A stretch of 64,000 nucleotides of DNA from Halictus rubicundus (lineage: Eukaryota; Arthropoda; Insecta; Hymenoptera; Halictidae). Of this stretch, positions 19,232 to 34,500 are shown piece by piece; the first letter of the stretch is position 1; every line of letters begins with the position of its first letter. Below the pieces are notes generated by a model. That model saw only the letters and a list, made by a program, of their open reading frames with translations. It was not told the DNA's origin and did no database searches. The stretch lies in contig NW_027488832.1 in assembly GCF_050948215.1 (NCBI RefSeq), positions 62,001 to 126,000 of the forward strand, in the 5' to 3' direction. Both the position numbers and the translations under genes were made by a program.

Positions 19232-22200
19232 TATCCTCTATCCTATCCTATCCTCTTTGGTATAATAGCATCTATCCTATCCTATTCTCTATCCTATCCT
19301 ATCCTCTATCCTATCCTGTATCCTATCCAATCCTCTATCCTATCCTCTATCCTATCCTCTATCCTATCCTCTATCCTATCCTCTATCCTATCCTATCCTC
19401 TATCCTATCCTCTATCCTATCCTCTATCCTATCCTCTATCCTATCCTCTATCATATCCTCTATCCTATCCTGTATCCTGTCCTATACTCTATCCTATCCT
19501 TTCCTCCATCCTACCCTCTATCCTATCCTCTATCCTGTCCAATACTCTATCCTATCATTTCCTCTATCCTATCCTATCATCTATCCCGTCCTGTCCTCAA
19601 TCCTATCCTATACTTTATTATATACTATCCACTATCCTATCCTATCCTCTATCCTATCCAATCCCCTATCCTATCCTATATAATATCGAATCCTCCATCA
19701 TATCCTATTCTCTATCGTATAATATCATCTATCCAATCCTATCCTCTATCCTATCCTACCTCTATTCTATCCTATCCTCTATCCTATCCTCTATCCTATC
19801 CTTTCCTCAATCCTATTATATCCTCTATCCTATCCTATCCTCTATCCTATCCTATCCTGTATCCAATCCTATCCTCTATTCTATACTATCCTCTATCCTA
19901 TCCTCTATCCTATCAACTATCCTATCCTCTATCCTATCCTCTACCCTATCCTCTAACCTATCCTCTATCCTATCCTATCCTCTATCCTATCCTATTCTCT
20001 ATCCTATAATATCCTCTATCCTATCCAATCCTCTATCCTATCCTCTATAGTATCATCCATCCTATCCTATCCACTTTCCTATCCTTTCCTCTATCCTATC
20101 GTGTCCTCCATCCTGCCATATAGCCCATAATATCGTATCCTCTATCCTATCCTATCCTCTTTGCTATAATATCATCTATCCTATCCTATTCTCTATCCTA
20201 TCCTATCCTCTATCCTATCCTATCCTCTATCCTATTGTATCCTCTATCCTATCCCATCGTCTATCCTATCCTATCCTCTATCGTATCCTATCATCTATCC
20301 TATCCTATCCTCTATCCTATCCTATCCTCTATCCTATCCTATCCTCTATCCTATCCTATCCTCTATCCTATCCTATCCTCTATCCTATCCTCTATCGTAT
20401 CCTATCCTCTATCCTATCCTATCCTCTATCCGATCCTCTATCCTATCCTATCCTCTATCCTATCCTCTATCGTATCCTATCCTCTATCCTATCCTATCCT
20501 CTATTATATCCTATCTTCCATCCTATACTATCCTGTATCCTATCCTATCCTCTATCCTATCCTATCCTCTCTATTATCCTATCCTCTATTCTATCCTATC
20601 CTCTATCCTATCCTCTATCCTATCCTCTATCCTATCCTCTATCCTATCCTATCCTCTATCCTATCCTATTCTCTATCCTATTAGATTATCTATCCTATCC
20701 AATCCTCTATCCTATCCTCTATCCTATCAACTATCCTATCCTCTATCCTATCCTCTACCCTATCCTCTACCCTATCCTCTATCCTATCCTATCCTCTATC
20801 CTATCCTATTCTCTATCCTATAATATCCTCCATCCTATCCAATCCTCTATCCTATCCTCTATCCTATCATCCATCCTATCCTATCCACTTTCCTATCCTT
20901 TCCTCTATCCTATCGTGTCCTCCATCCTGCCATATAGCCCATAATATCGTATCCTCTATCCTATCCTATCCTCTTTGCTATAATAGCATCTATCCTATCC
21001 TATTCTCTATCCTATCCTATCCTCTATCCTATCCTATCCTCTATCCTATCCTGTATCCTATCCAATCCTCTATCCTATCCTCTATCCTATCCTCTATCCT
21101 ATCCTATCCTCTATCCGATCTTCTATCCTATCCTATCCTCTATCCTATCCTCTATCCTATCCTATCCTCTATCCGATCCTCTATCCTATCCTATATCCTA
21201 TCCTATCCTCTATCCTATCCGCTATCCTATCCTCTATCCTATCCTCTATCCTATCCTCTATCATATCCTCTATCCTATCCTGTATCCTGTCCTATACTCT
21301 ATCCTATCCTTTCCTCCATCCTACCCTCTATCCTATCCTCTATCCTGTCCAATACTCTATCCTATCCTTTCCTCTATCCTATCCTATCATCTATCCCGTC
21401 CTGTCCTCAATCCTATCCTATACTTTATTATATACTATCCACTATCCTATCCTATCCTCTATCCTATCCAATCCCCTATCCTATCCTATATAATATCGAA
21501 TCCTCCATCATATCCTATTCTCTATCGTATAATATCATCTATCCTATCCTATCCCCTATCCTATCCTATCCTCTATGCTATCCTCTATCCTATCCGCTAT
21601 CCTATCCTCTATCCTATCCTCTATCCTATCCTCTATCCTATCCTATCCTCTATCCTATTATGTATCCTGTCCTATTCTTTATCCTATCCTATCCTCTATT
21701 CTATCCTATCCTCTATCCTATCCTATCCTCTATCCTATCCTATCCTCTATTCTATCCTATCCTCTATCCTATCCTATCCTCTATTCTATCCTATCCTCTA
21801 TCCTATCCTCTATCCTATCCTTTCCTCAATCCAATTATATCCTCTATCCTATCCTATCCTCTATCCTATCCTATCCTATCCTCTATCCTATCCTATCCTC
21901 TATCCTATTGTATCCTCTATCCTATCCCATCGTCTATCCTATCCTATCCTCTATCGTATCCTATCATCTATCCTATCCTATCCTCTATCCTATCCTATCC
22001 TCTATCCTATCCTATCCTCTATCCTATCCAATCCTCTATCCTATCCTATCCTCTATCCTATCCTATCCTCTATCCTATCCTATCCTCTATCCTATCCTAT
22101 CCTCTATCCTATCCTCTATCCTATCCTCTATCCTATCCTCTATCCTATCCTATCCTCTATCCGATCTTCTATCCTATCCTATCCTCTATCCTATCCTCTA

Positions 22201-24763
22201 TCCTATCCTATCCTCTATCCGATCCTCTATCCTATCCTATCCTCTATCCTATCCTCTATCGTATCCTATCCTCTATCCGATCTTCTATCCTATCCTCTCC
22301 TCTATCCTATCCTCTATCCTATCCTATCCTCTATCCGATCCTCTATCCTATCCTATCCTCTATCCTATCCTCTATCGTATCCTATCCTCTATCCTATCCT
22401 ATCCTCTATTATATCCTATCTTCCATCCTATACTATCCTGTATCCTATCCTATCCTCTATCCTATCCTATCCTCTCTATTATCCTATCCTCTATTCTATC
22501 CTATCCTCTATCCTATCCTCTATCCTATCCTCTATCCTATCCTCTATCCTATCCTATCCTCTATCCTATCCTATTCTCTATCCTATTAGATTCTCTATCC
22601 TATCCAATCCTCTAACCTATCCTCTATCCTATCAACTATCCTATCCTCTATCCTATCCTCTACCCTATCCTCTACCCTATCCTCTATCCTATCCTATCCT
22701 CTATCCTATCCTATTCTCTATCCTATAATATCCTCCATCCTATCCAATGCTCTATCCTATCCTCTATCCTATCATCCATCCTATCCTATCCACTTTCCTA
22801 TCCTTTCCTCTATCCTATCGTGTCCTCCATCCTGCCATATAGCCCATAATATCGTATCCTCTATCCTATCCTATCCTCTTTGCTATAATAGCATCTATCC
22901 TATCCTATTCTCTATCCTATCCTATCCTCTATCCTATCCTGTATCCTATCCAATCCTCTATCCTATCCTCTATCCTATCCTCTATCCTATCCTATCCTCT
23001 ATCCGATCTTCTATCCTATCCTATCCTCTATCCTATCCTCTATCCTATCCTATCCTCTATCCGATCCTCTATCCTATCCTCTATCCTATCCTATCCTCTA
23101 TCCTATCCGCTATCCTATCCTCTATCCTATCCTCTATCCTATCCTCTATCATATCCTCTATCCTATCCTGTATCCTGTCCTATACTCTATCCTATCCTTT
23201 CCTCCATCCTACCCTCTATCCTATCCTCTATCCTGTCCAATACTCTATCCTATCCTTTCCTCTATCCTATCCTATCATCTATCCCGTCCTGTCCTCAATC
23301 CTATCCTATACTTTATTATATACTATCCACTATCCTATCCTATCCTCTATCCTATCTAATCCCCTATCCTATCCTATATAATATCGAATCCTCCATCATA
23401 TCCTATTCTCTATCGTATAATATCATCTATCCTATCCTATCCCCTATCCTATCCTATCCTCTATGCTATCCTCTATCCTATCCGCTATCCTATCCTCTAT
23501 CCTATCCTCTATCCTATCCTCTATCCTATCCTATCCTCTATCCTATTATGTATCCTGTCCTATTCTTTATCCTATCCTATCCTCTATTCTATCCTATCCT
23601 CTATCCTATCCTATCCTCTATCCTATCCTATCCTCTATTCTATCCTATCCTCTATCCTATCCTATCCTCTATTCTATCCTATCCTCTATCCTATCCTCTA
23701 TCCTATCCTTTCCTCAATCCTATTATATCCTCTATCCTATCCTATCCTCTATCCTATCCTATCCTATCCTCTATCCTATCCTATCCTCTATCCTATTGTA
23801 TCCTCTATCCTATCCCATCGTCTATCCTATCCTATCCTCTATCGTATCCTATCATCTATCCTATCCTATCCTCTATCCTATCCTATCCTCTATCCTATCC
23901 TATCCTCTATCCTATCCTATCCTCTATCCTATCCTATCCTCTATCCTATCCTATCCTCTATCCTATCCTATCCTCTATCCTATCCTCTATCCTATCCTCT
24001 ATCCTATCCTATCCTCTATCCTATCCTCTATCCTATCCTCTATCCTATCCTCTATCCTATCCTATCCTCTATCCTATCCTCTATCCTATCCTATCCTCTA
24101 TCCGATCTTCTATCCTATCCTATCCTCTATCCTATCCTCTATCTTATCCTCTATCCTATCCTATCCTCTATCCGATCCTCTATCCTATCCTATCCTCTAT
24201 CCTATCCTCTATCGTATCCTATCCTCTATCCGATCTTCTATCCTATCCTATCCTCTATCCTATCCTCTATCCTATCCTATCCTCTATCCGATCCTCTATC
24301 CTATCCTATCCTCTATCCTATCCTCTATCGTATCCTATCCTCTATCCTATCCTATCCTCTATTATATCCTATCTTCCATCCTATACTATCCTGTATCCTA
24401 TCCTATCCTCTATCCTATCCTATCCTCTCTATTATCCTATCCTCTATTCTATCCTATCCTCTATCCTATCCTCTATCCTATCCTCTATCCTATCCTATCC
24501 TCTATCCTATCCTATTCTCTATCCTATTAGATTCTCTATCCTATCCAATCCTCTATCCTATCCTCTATCCTATCAACTATCCTATCCTCTATCCTATCCT
24601 CTACCCTATCCTCTACCCTATCCTCTATCCTATCCTATCCTCTATACTATCCTATTCTCTATCCTATAATATCCTCCATCCTATCCAATCCTCTATCCTA
24701 TCCTCTATCCTATCATCCATCCTATCCTATCCACTTTCCCATCCTTTCCTCTATCCTATCCTC

Positions 24764-25018
24764 TATCCTATCCTATCCTCTATCCTATCCTATCCTCTAT
24801 CCTATCCTATCCTCTATCCTATCCTATCCTCTATCCTATCCTATCCTCTATCCTATCCTATCCTCTATCCTATCCTATCCTCTATCCTATCCTATCCTCT
24901 ATCCTATCCTATCCTCTATCCTATCCTATCCTCTATCCTATCCTATCCTCTATCCTATCCTATCCTCTATCCTATCCTATCCTCTATCCTATCCTATCCT
25001 CTATCCTATCCTATCCTC
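24764..25018 (+). repeat. Perfect 17-mer tract, 15 units
   Basis: There are 255 bases of TATCCTATCCTATCCTC without any variant, just before an HOR marker word. Such purity within a variant-rich array points to recent local expansion. Confidence 0.9.
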
Positions 25019-26826
25019 TTTGCTATAATAGCATCTATCCTATCCTATTCTCTATCCTATCCTATCCTCTATCCTATCCTGTATCCTATCCAATCCTCTA
25101 TCCTATCCTCTATCCTATCCTCTATCCTATCCTATCCTCTATCCGATCTTCTATCCTATCCTATCCTCTATCCTATCCTCTATCCTATCCTATCCTCTAT
25201 CCTATCCTATCCTCTATCCGATCCTCTATCCTATCCTCTATCCTATCCTATCCTCTATCCTATCCGCTATCCTATCCTCTATCCTATCCTCTATCCTATC
25301 CTCTATCATATCCTCTATCCTATCCTGTATCCTGTCCTATACTCTATCCTATCCTTTCCTCCATCCTACCCTCTATCCTATCCTCTATCCTGTCCAATAC
25401 TCTATCCTATCCTTTCCTCTATCCTATCCTATCATCTATCCCGTCCTGTCCTCAATCCTATCCTATACTTTATTATATACTATCCACTATCCTATCCTAT
25501 CCTCTATCCTATCCAATCCCCTATCCTATCCTATATAATATCGAATCCTCCATCATATCCTATTCTCTATCGTATAATATCATCTATCCTATCCTATCCC
25601 CTATCCTATCCTATCCTCTATGCTATCCTCTATCCTATCCGCTATCCTATCCTCTATCCTATCCTCTATCCTATCCTATCCTCTATCCTATTATGTATCC
25701 TGTATTATTCTTTATCCTATCCTATCCTCTATTCTATCCTATCCTCTATCCTATCCTATCCTCTATCCTATCCTATCCTCTATTCTATCCTATCCTCTAT
25801 CCTATCCTATCCTCTATTCTATCCTATCCTCTATCCTATCCTCTATCCTATCCTTTCCTCAATCCTATTATATCCTCTATCCTATCCTATCCTCTATCCT
25901 ATCCTATCCTATCCTCTATCCTATCCTATCCTCTATCCTATTGTATCCTCTATCCTATCCCATCGTCTATCCTATCCTATCCTCTATCGTATCCTATCAT
26001 CTATCCTATCCTATCCTCTATCCTATCCTATCCTCTATCCTATGCTATCCTCTATCCTATCCTATCCTCTATCCTATCCTATCCTCTATCCTATCCTATC
26101 CTCTATCCTATCCTCTATCCTATCCTCTATCCTATCCTATCCTCTATCCTATCCTCTATCCTATCCTATCCTCTATCCGATCTTCTATCCTATCCTATCC
26201 TCTATCCTATCCTCTATCCTATCCTATCCTCTATCCGATCCTCTATCCTATCCTATCCTCTATCCTATCCTCTATCGTATCCTATCCTCTATCCGATCTT
26301 CTATCCTATCCTATCCTCTATCCTATCCTCTATCCTATCCTATCCTCTATCCGATCCTCTATCCTATCCTATCCTCTATCCTATCCTCTATCGTATCCTA
26401 TCCTCTATCCTATCCTATCCTCTATTATATCCTATCTTCCATCCTATACTATCCTGTATCCTATCCTATCCTCTATCCTATCCTATCCTCTCTATTATCC
26501 TATCCTCTATTCTATCCTATCCTCTATCCTATCCTCTATCCTATCCTCTATCCTATCCTATCCTCTATCCTATCCTATTCTCTATCCTATTAGATTCTCT
26601 ATCCTATCCAATCCTCTATCCTATCCTCTATCCTATCAACTATCCTATCCTCTATCCTATCCTCTACCCTATCCTCTACCCTATCCTCTATCCTATCCTA
26701 TCCTCTATCCTATCCTATTCTCTATCCTATAATATCCTCCATCCTATCCAATCCTCTATCCTATCCTCTATCCTATCATCCATCCTATCCTATCCACTTT
26801 CCCATCCTTTCCTCTATCCTATCCTC

Positions 26827-27047
26827 TATCCTATCCTATCCTCTATCCTATCCTATCCTCTATCCTATCCTATCCTCTATCCTATCCTATCCTCTATCCT
26901 ATCCTATCCTCTATCCTATCCTATCCTCTATCCTATCCTATCCTCTATCCTATCCTATCCTCTATCCTATCCTATCCTCTATCCTATCCTATCCTCTATC
27001 CTATCCTATCCTCTATCCTATCCTATCCTCTATCCTATCCTATCCTC
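26827..27047 (+). repeat. Perfect 17-mer tract, 13 units
   Basis: A 221-base variant-free run in the next HOR copy, at the same position relative to the CTTTGCTATAATA marker as the 15-unit tract. The unit count differs between copies. Confidence 0.9.
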
Positions 27048-28872
27048 TTTGCTATAATAGCATCTATCCTATCCTATTCTCTATCCTATCCTATCCTCTA
27101 TCCTATCCTGTATCCTATCCAATCCTCTATCCTATCCTCTATCCTATCCTCTATCCTATCCTATCCTCTATCCGATCTTCTATCCTATCCTATCCTCTAT
27201 CCTATCCTCTATCCTATCCTATCCTCTATCCGATCCTCTATCCTATCCTCTATCCTATCCTATCCTCTATCCTATCCGCTATCCTATCCTCTATCCTATC
27301 CTCTATCCTATCCTCTATCATATCCTCTATCCTATCCTGTATCCTGTCCTATACTCTATCCTATCCTTTCCTCCATCCTACCCTCTATCCTATCCTCTAT
27401 CCTGTCCAATACTCTATCCTATCCTTTCCTCTATCCTATCCTATCATCTATCCCGTCCTGTCCTCAATCCTATCCTATACTTTATTATATACTATCCACT
27501 ATCCTATCCTATCCTCTATCCTATCCAATCCCCTATCCTATCCTATATAATATCGAATCCTCCATCATATCCTATTCTCTATCGTATAATATCATCTATC
27601 CTATCCTATCCCCTATCCTATCCTATCCTCTATGCTATCCTCTATCCTATCCGCTATCCTATCCTCTATCCTATCCTCTATCCTATCCTCTATCCTATCC
27701 TATCCTCTATCCTATTATGTATCCTGTATTATTCTTTATCCTATCCTATCCTCTATTCTATCCTATCCTCTATCCTATCCTATCCTCTATCCTATCCTAT
27801 CCTCTATTCTATCCTATCCTCTATCCTATCCTATCCTCTATTCTATCCTATCCTCTATCCTATCCTCTATCCTATCCTTTCCTCAATCCTATTATATCCT
27901 CTATCCTATCCTATCCTCTATCCTATCCTATCCTATCCTCTATCCTATCCTATCCTATCCTCTATCCTATCCTATCCTCTATCCTATTGTATCCTCTATC
28001 CTATCCCATCGTCTATCCTATCCTATCCTCTATCGTATCCTATCATCTATCCTATCCTATCCTCTATCCTATCCTATCCTCTATCCTATGCTATCCTCTA
28101 TCCTATCCTATCCTCTATCCTATCCTATCCTCTATCCTATCCTATCCTCTATCCTATCCTCTATCCTATCCTCTATCCTATCCTATCCTCTATCCTATCC
28201 TCTATCCTATCCTATCCTCTATCCGATCTTCTATCCTATCCTATCCTCTATCCTATCCTCTATCCTATCCTATCCTCTATCCGATCCTCTATCCTATCCT
28301 ATCCTCTATCCTATCCTCTATCGTATCCTATCCTCTATCCGATCTTCTATCCTATCCTATCCTCTATCCTATCCTCTATCCTATCCTATCCTCTATCCGA
28401 TCCTCTATCCTATCCTATCCTGTATCCTATCCTCTATCGTATCCTATCCTCTATCCTATCCTATCCTCTATTATATCCTATCTTCCATCCTATACTATCC
28501 TGTATCCTATCCTATCCTCTATCCTATCCTATCCTCTCTATTATCCTATCCTCTATTCTATCCTATCCTCTATCCTATCCTCTATCCTATCCTCTATCCT
28601 ATCCTATCCTCTATCCTTTCATTTTCTCTATCCTATTAGATTCTCTATCCTATCCAATCCTCTATCCTATCCTCTATCCTATCAACTATCCTATCCTCTA
28701 TCCTATCCTCTACCCTATCCTCTACCCTATCCTCTATCCTATCCTATCCTCTATCCTATCCTATTCTCTATCCTATAATATCCTCCATCCTATCCAATCC
28801 TCTATCCTATCCTCTATCCTATCATCCATCCTATCCTATCCACTTTCCCATCCTTTCCTCTATCCTATCCTC

Positions 28873-28974
28873 TATCCTATCCTATCCTCTATCCTATCCT
28901 ATCCTCTATCCTATCCTATCCTCTATCCTATCCTATCCTCTATCCTATCCTATCCTCTATCCTATCCTATCCTC
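28873..28974 (+). repeat. Perfect 17-mer tract, 6 units
   Basis: A 102-base variant-free run after the same CACTTTCCC-containing lead-in as the 13- and 15-unit tracts. It then switches to 12-mers and a different HOR segment. Confidence 0.85.
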
Positions 28975-31560
28975 TATCCTATCCTCTATCCTATCCTCTA
29001 TCCTATCCTATCCTCTATCCTATCCTCTATCCTATCCTATCCTCTATCCGATCTTCTATCCTATCCTATCCTCTATCCTATCCTCTATCCTATCCTATCC
29101 TCTATCCGATCCTCTATCCTATCCTATCCTCTATCCTATCCTCTATCGTATCCTATCCTCTATCCGATCTTCTATCCTATCCTATCCTCTATCCTATCCT
29201 CTATCCTATCCTATCCTCTATCCGATCCTCTATCCTATCCTATCCTCTATCCTATCCTCTATCGTATCCTATCCTCTATCCTATCCTATCCTCTATTATA
29301 TCCTATCTTCCATCCTATACTATCCTGTATCCTATCCTATCCTCTATCCTATCCTATCCTCTATCCTATCCTATCCTCTATCCTATCCTATCCTCTATCC
29401 TATCCTATCCTCTTTGCTATAATAGCATCTATCCTATCCTATTCTCTATCCTATCCTATCCTCTATCCTAACCTGTATCCTATCCAATCCTCTATCCTAT
29501 CCTCTATCCTATCCGCTATCCTATCCTCTATCCTATCCTCTATCCTATCCTCTATCCTATCCTATCCTCTATCCTATTATGTATCCTGTCCTATTCTTTA
29601 TCCTATCCTATCCTCTATTCTATCCTATCCTCTATCCTATCCTATCCTCTATCCTATCCTATCCTCTATTCTATCCTATCCTCTATCCTATCCTATCCTC
29701 TATTCTATCCTATCCTCTATCCTATCCTCTATCCTATCCTTTCCTCAATCCTATTATATCCTCTATCCTATCCTATCCTCTATCCTATCCTATCCTATCC
29801 TCTATCCTATCCTATCCTCTATCCTATTGTATCCTCTATCCTATCCCATCGTCTATCCTATCCTATCCTCTATCGTATCCTATCATCTATCCTATCCTAT
29901 CCTCTATCCTATCCTATCCTCTATCCTATCCTATCCTCTATCCTATCCTATCCTCTATCCTATCCTCTATCCTATCAACTATCCTATCCTCTATCCTATC
30001 CTCTACCCTATCCTCTACCCTATCCTCTATCCTATCCTATCCTCTATCCTATCCTATTCTCTATCCTATAATATCCTCCATCCTATCCAATCCTCTATCC
30101 TATCCTCTATCCTATCATCCATCCTATCCTATCCACTTTCCCATCCTTTCCTCTATCCTATCCTCTATCCTATCCTATCCTCTATCCTATCCTATCCTCT
30201 ATCCTATCCTATCCTCTATCCTATCCTATCCTCTATCCTATCCTATCCTCTATCCTATCCTATCCTCTATCCTATCCTCTATCCTATCCTCTATCCTATC
30301 CTATCCTCTATCCTATCCTCTATCCTATCCTATCCTCTATCCGATCTTCTATCCTATCCTATCCTCTATCCTATCCTCTATCCTATCCTATCCTCTATCC
30401 GATCCTCTATCCTATCCTATCCTCTATCCTATCCTCTATCGTATCCTATCCTCTATCCGATCTTCTATCCTATCCTATCCTCTATCCTATCCTCTATCCT
30501 ATCCTATCCTCTATCCGATCCTCTATCCTATCCTATCCTCTATCCTATCCTCTATCGTATCCTATCCTCTATCCTATCCTATCCTCTATTATATCCTATC
30601 TTCCATCCTATACTATCCTGTATCCTATCCTATCCTCTATCCTATCCTATCCTCTATCCTATCCTATCCTCTATCCTATCCTATCCTCTATCCTATCCTA
30701 TCCTCTTTGCTATAATAGCATCTATCCTATCCTATTCTCTATCCTATCCTATCCTCTATCCTAACCTGTATCCTATCCAATCCTCTATCCTATCCTCTAT
30801 CCTATCCGCTATCCTATCCTCTATCCTATCCTCTATCCTATCCTCTATCCTATCCTATCCTCTATCCTATTATGTATCCTGTCCTATTCTTTATCCTATC
30901 CTATCCTCTATTCTATCCTATCCTCTATCCTATCCTATCCTCTATCCTATCCTATCCTCTATTCTATCCTATCCTCTATCCTATCCTATCCTCTATTCTA
31001 TCCTATCCTCTATCCTATCCTCTATCCTATCCTTTCCTCAATCCTATTATATCCTCTATCCTATCCTATCCTCTATCCTATCCTATCCTATCCTCTATCC
31101 TATCCTATCCTCTATCCTATTGTATCCTCTATCCTATCCCATCGTCTATCCTATCCTATCCTCTATCGTATCCTATCATCTATCCTATCCTATCCTCTAT
31201 CCTATCCTATCCTCTATCCTATCCTATCCTCTATCCTATCCTATCCTCTATCCTATCCTATCCTCTATCCTATCCTATCCTCTATCCTATCCTATCCTCT
31301 ATCCTATCCTATCCTCTATCCTATCCTATCCTCTATCCGATCTTCTATCCTATCCTATCCTCTATCCTATCCTCTATCCTATCCTATCCTCTATCCGATC
31401 CTCTATCCTATCCTATCCTCTATCCTATCCTATCCTCTATCCTATCCTATCCTCTTTGCTATAATAGCATCTATCCTATCCTATTCTCTATCCTATCCTA
31501 TCCTCTATCCTAACCTGTATCCTATCCAATCCTCTATCCTATCCTCTATCCTATCCTCTA

Positions 31561-34500
31561 TCCTATCCTCTATCCTATCCTATCCTCTATCCTATCCTAT
31601 CCTCTATCCTATCCTCTATCCTATCCTCTATCCTATCCTATCCTCTATCCGATCCTCTATCCTATCCTCTATCCTATCCTATCCTCTATCCTATCCACTA
31701 TCCTATCCTCTATCCTATCCTCTATCCTATCCTCTATCCTATCCTCTATCCTATCCTGTATCCTGTCCTATACTCTATCCTATCCTTTCCTCCATCCTAC
31801 CCTCTATCCTATCCTCTATCCTGTCCAATACTCTATCCTATCCTTTCCTCTATCCTATCCTATCATCTATCCCGTCCTGTCCTCAATCCTATCCTATACT
31901 GTATTATATACTATCCACTATCCTATCCTATCCTCTATCCTATCCAATCCCCTATCCTATCCTATATAATATCGAATCCTCCATCATATCCTATTCTCTT
32001 TCCTATAATATCATCTATCCTATCCTATCCTCTATCCTATCCTATCCTCTATCACATTCTACCCTCTATCCTATCCTATCCTCTATCCTATCCTATCCCC
32101 TATCCTATCCTATCCTCTATGCTATCCTCTATCCTATCCGCTATCCTATCCTCTATCCTATCCTCTATCCTATCCTCTATCCTATTATGTATCCTATCCT
32201 ATCCTTTATCCTATCCTATCCTCTATTCTATCCTATCCTCTATCCTATCCTATCCTCTATCCTATCCTATCCTCTATCCTATCCTATCCTCTATATTATC
32301 CTATCCTCTATTCTATCCTATCCTCTACCCTATCCTCTATCCTATTCTCTATCCTATCCTATCCTCTATCCTATCCTATTCTCTATCCTATTAGATTCTC
32401 TATCCTATCCAATCCTCTATCCTATCGTATCCTCTATCCTATCCTCTATCCTATCCGCTATCCTATCCTCTATCCTATCCTGTATCCTATCCTATCCTCT
32501 ATCCTATCCTCTATCCTATCCTATCCTCTATCCTATCCTATCCTCTATCCTATCCTATCCTCTATCCTATCCTATCCTCTATCCTATCCTATCCTCTATC
32601 CTATCCTATCCTCTTTGCTATAATAGCATCTATCCTATCCTATTCTCTATCCTATCCTATCCTCTATCCTATCCTGTATCCTATCCAATCCTCTATCCTA
32701 TCCTCTATCCTATCCTCTATCCTATCCTCTATCCTATCCTCTATCCTATCCTATCCTCTATCCGATCTTCTATCCTATCCTATCCTCTATCCTATTCTCT
32801 ATCCTATCCTCTATCCTATCCTCTATCCTATCCTCTATCCTATCCTCTATCCTTTCCTCTATCCTATCCTATCATCTATCCCGTCCTGTCCTCAATCCTA
32901 TCCTATACTGTATTATATACTATCCACTATCCTATCCTATCCTCTATCCTATCCAATCCCCGATCCTATCCTATATAATATCGAATCCTCCATCATATCC
33001 TATTCTCTTTCCTATAATATCATCTATCCTATCCTATCCTCTATCCTATCCTATCCTCTATCACATTCTACCCTCTATCCTATCCTATCCTCTATCCTAT
33101 CCTATCCCCTATCCTATCCTATCCTCTATGCTATCCTCTATCCTATCCGCTATCCTATCCTCTATCCTATCCTCTATCCTATCTTATCCTCTATCGTACC
33201 CTATCCTCTATCCTATCCTATCCTCTATCCTATCCTCTATCCTCTATCCTATCCTATCCTCTATCCTATCCTATCCTCTATCTTATCCTATCCTCTATCC
33301 TATACTATCCTCTACCTTATCCTATCCTCTATCCTATCCTCTATCCTATCCTATCCTCTATCCTATCCTTTCCTCTATCCTATCCTATCCTCTATCCTAT
33401 CCTATCCTCCATCCTATCCTTTCCTCTATCCTATCCTATCCTCTATCCTATCCTATCCTCTATCCTATCCTTTCCTCTATCCTATCTTATCCTCTATCCT
33501 ATCCTATCCTCTATCCGATCCTCTATCCTATCCTATCCTGTATCCTATCCTATCCTCTATCCTATCCTATCCTCTATCCTATTGTATCCTCTATCCTATC
33601 CTATCCTCTCTCCTATCCTATCCTCTATCCTATCCTATCATCTATCCTATCCTATCCTCTATCCTATCCTATCCTCTATCCTATCCTATCCTCTATCCTA
33701 TCCTATCCTCTATCCTATCCTATCCTCTATATTATCCTATCCTCTATTCTATCCTATCCTCTACCCTATCCTCTATCCTATCCTCTATCCTATTCTCTAT
33801 CCTATCCTATCCTCTATCCTATCCTATTCTCTATCCTATTAGATTCTCTATCCTATCCAATCCTCTATCCTATCGTATCCTCTATCCTATCCTCTATCCT
33901 ATCCGCTATCCTATCCTCTATCCTATCCTGTATCCTATCCTATCCTCTATCCTATCCTCTATCCTATCCTATCCTCTATCCTATCCTATCCTTTATCCTA
34001 TCCTATCCTCTATTCTATCCTATCCTCTATCCTATCCTATCCTCTATTCTATCCTATCCTCTATCCTATCCTCTATCATATCCAATCCTCTATCCTATCC
34101 TTTCCTCAATCCTATTATATCCTCTATCCTATCCTATCCTCTATCCTATCCTATCCTGTATCATATCCTATCCTCTATCCTATCCTCTATCCTATCCTAT
34201 CCTCTATATTATCCTATACTCTATTCTATACTATCCTCTATCCTATCCAATCCTCTATCCTATCCTCTATCCTATCATCCATCCTATCCTATCCACTTTC
34301 CCATCCTTTCCTCTATCCTATCCTCTATCCTATCCTATCCTCTATCCTATCCTATCCTCTATCCTATCCTATCCTCTATCCTATCCTATCCTCTTTGCTA
34401 TAATAGCATCTATCCTATCCTATTCTCTATCCTATCCTATCCTCTATCCTATCCTGTATCCTATCCAATCCTCTATCCTATCCTCTATCCTATCCTCTAT

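Larger units (their letters stand above)
19232..31560 (+). repeat. TATCC satellite, block 4a: higher-order repeats of about 0.75-2.4 kb
   Basis: The array continues in the same orientation. The rare word CTTTGCTATAATA marks HOR copies at 20973, 22878, 25018, 27047, 29412, 30705 and 31454; earlier related copies lie near 19256 and 20159. Spacings are 1,905, 2,140, 2,029, 2,365, 1,293 and 749 bp, so the copies are partly deleted or expanded versions of one unit. A second marker, ATGTATCCTGT, occurs at 21660, 23548, 25693, 27717, 29579 and 30872. No genes: the repeated open frames of 300-550 codons here are satellite artefacts. Confidence 0.95.
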
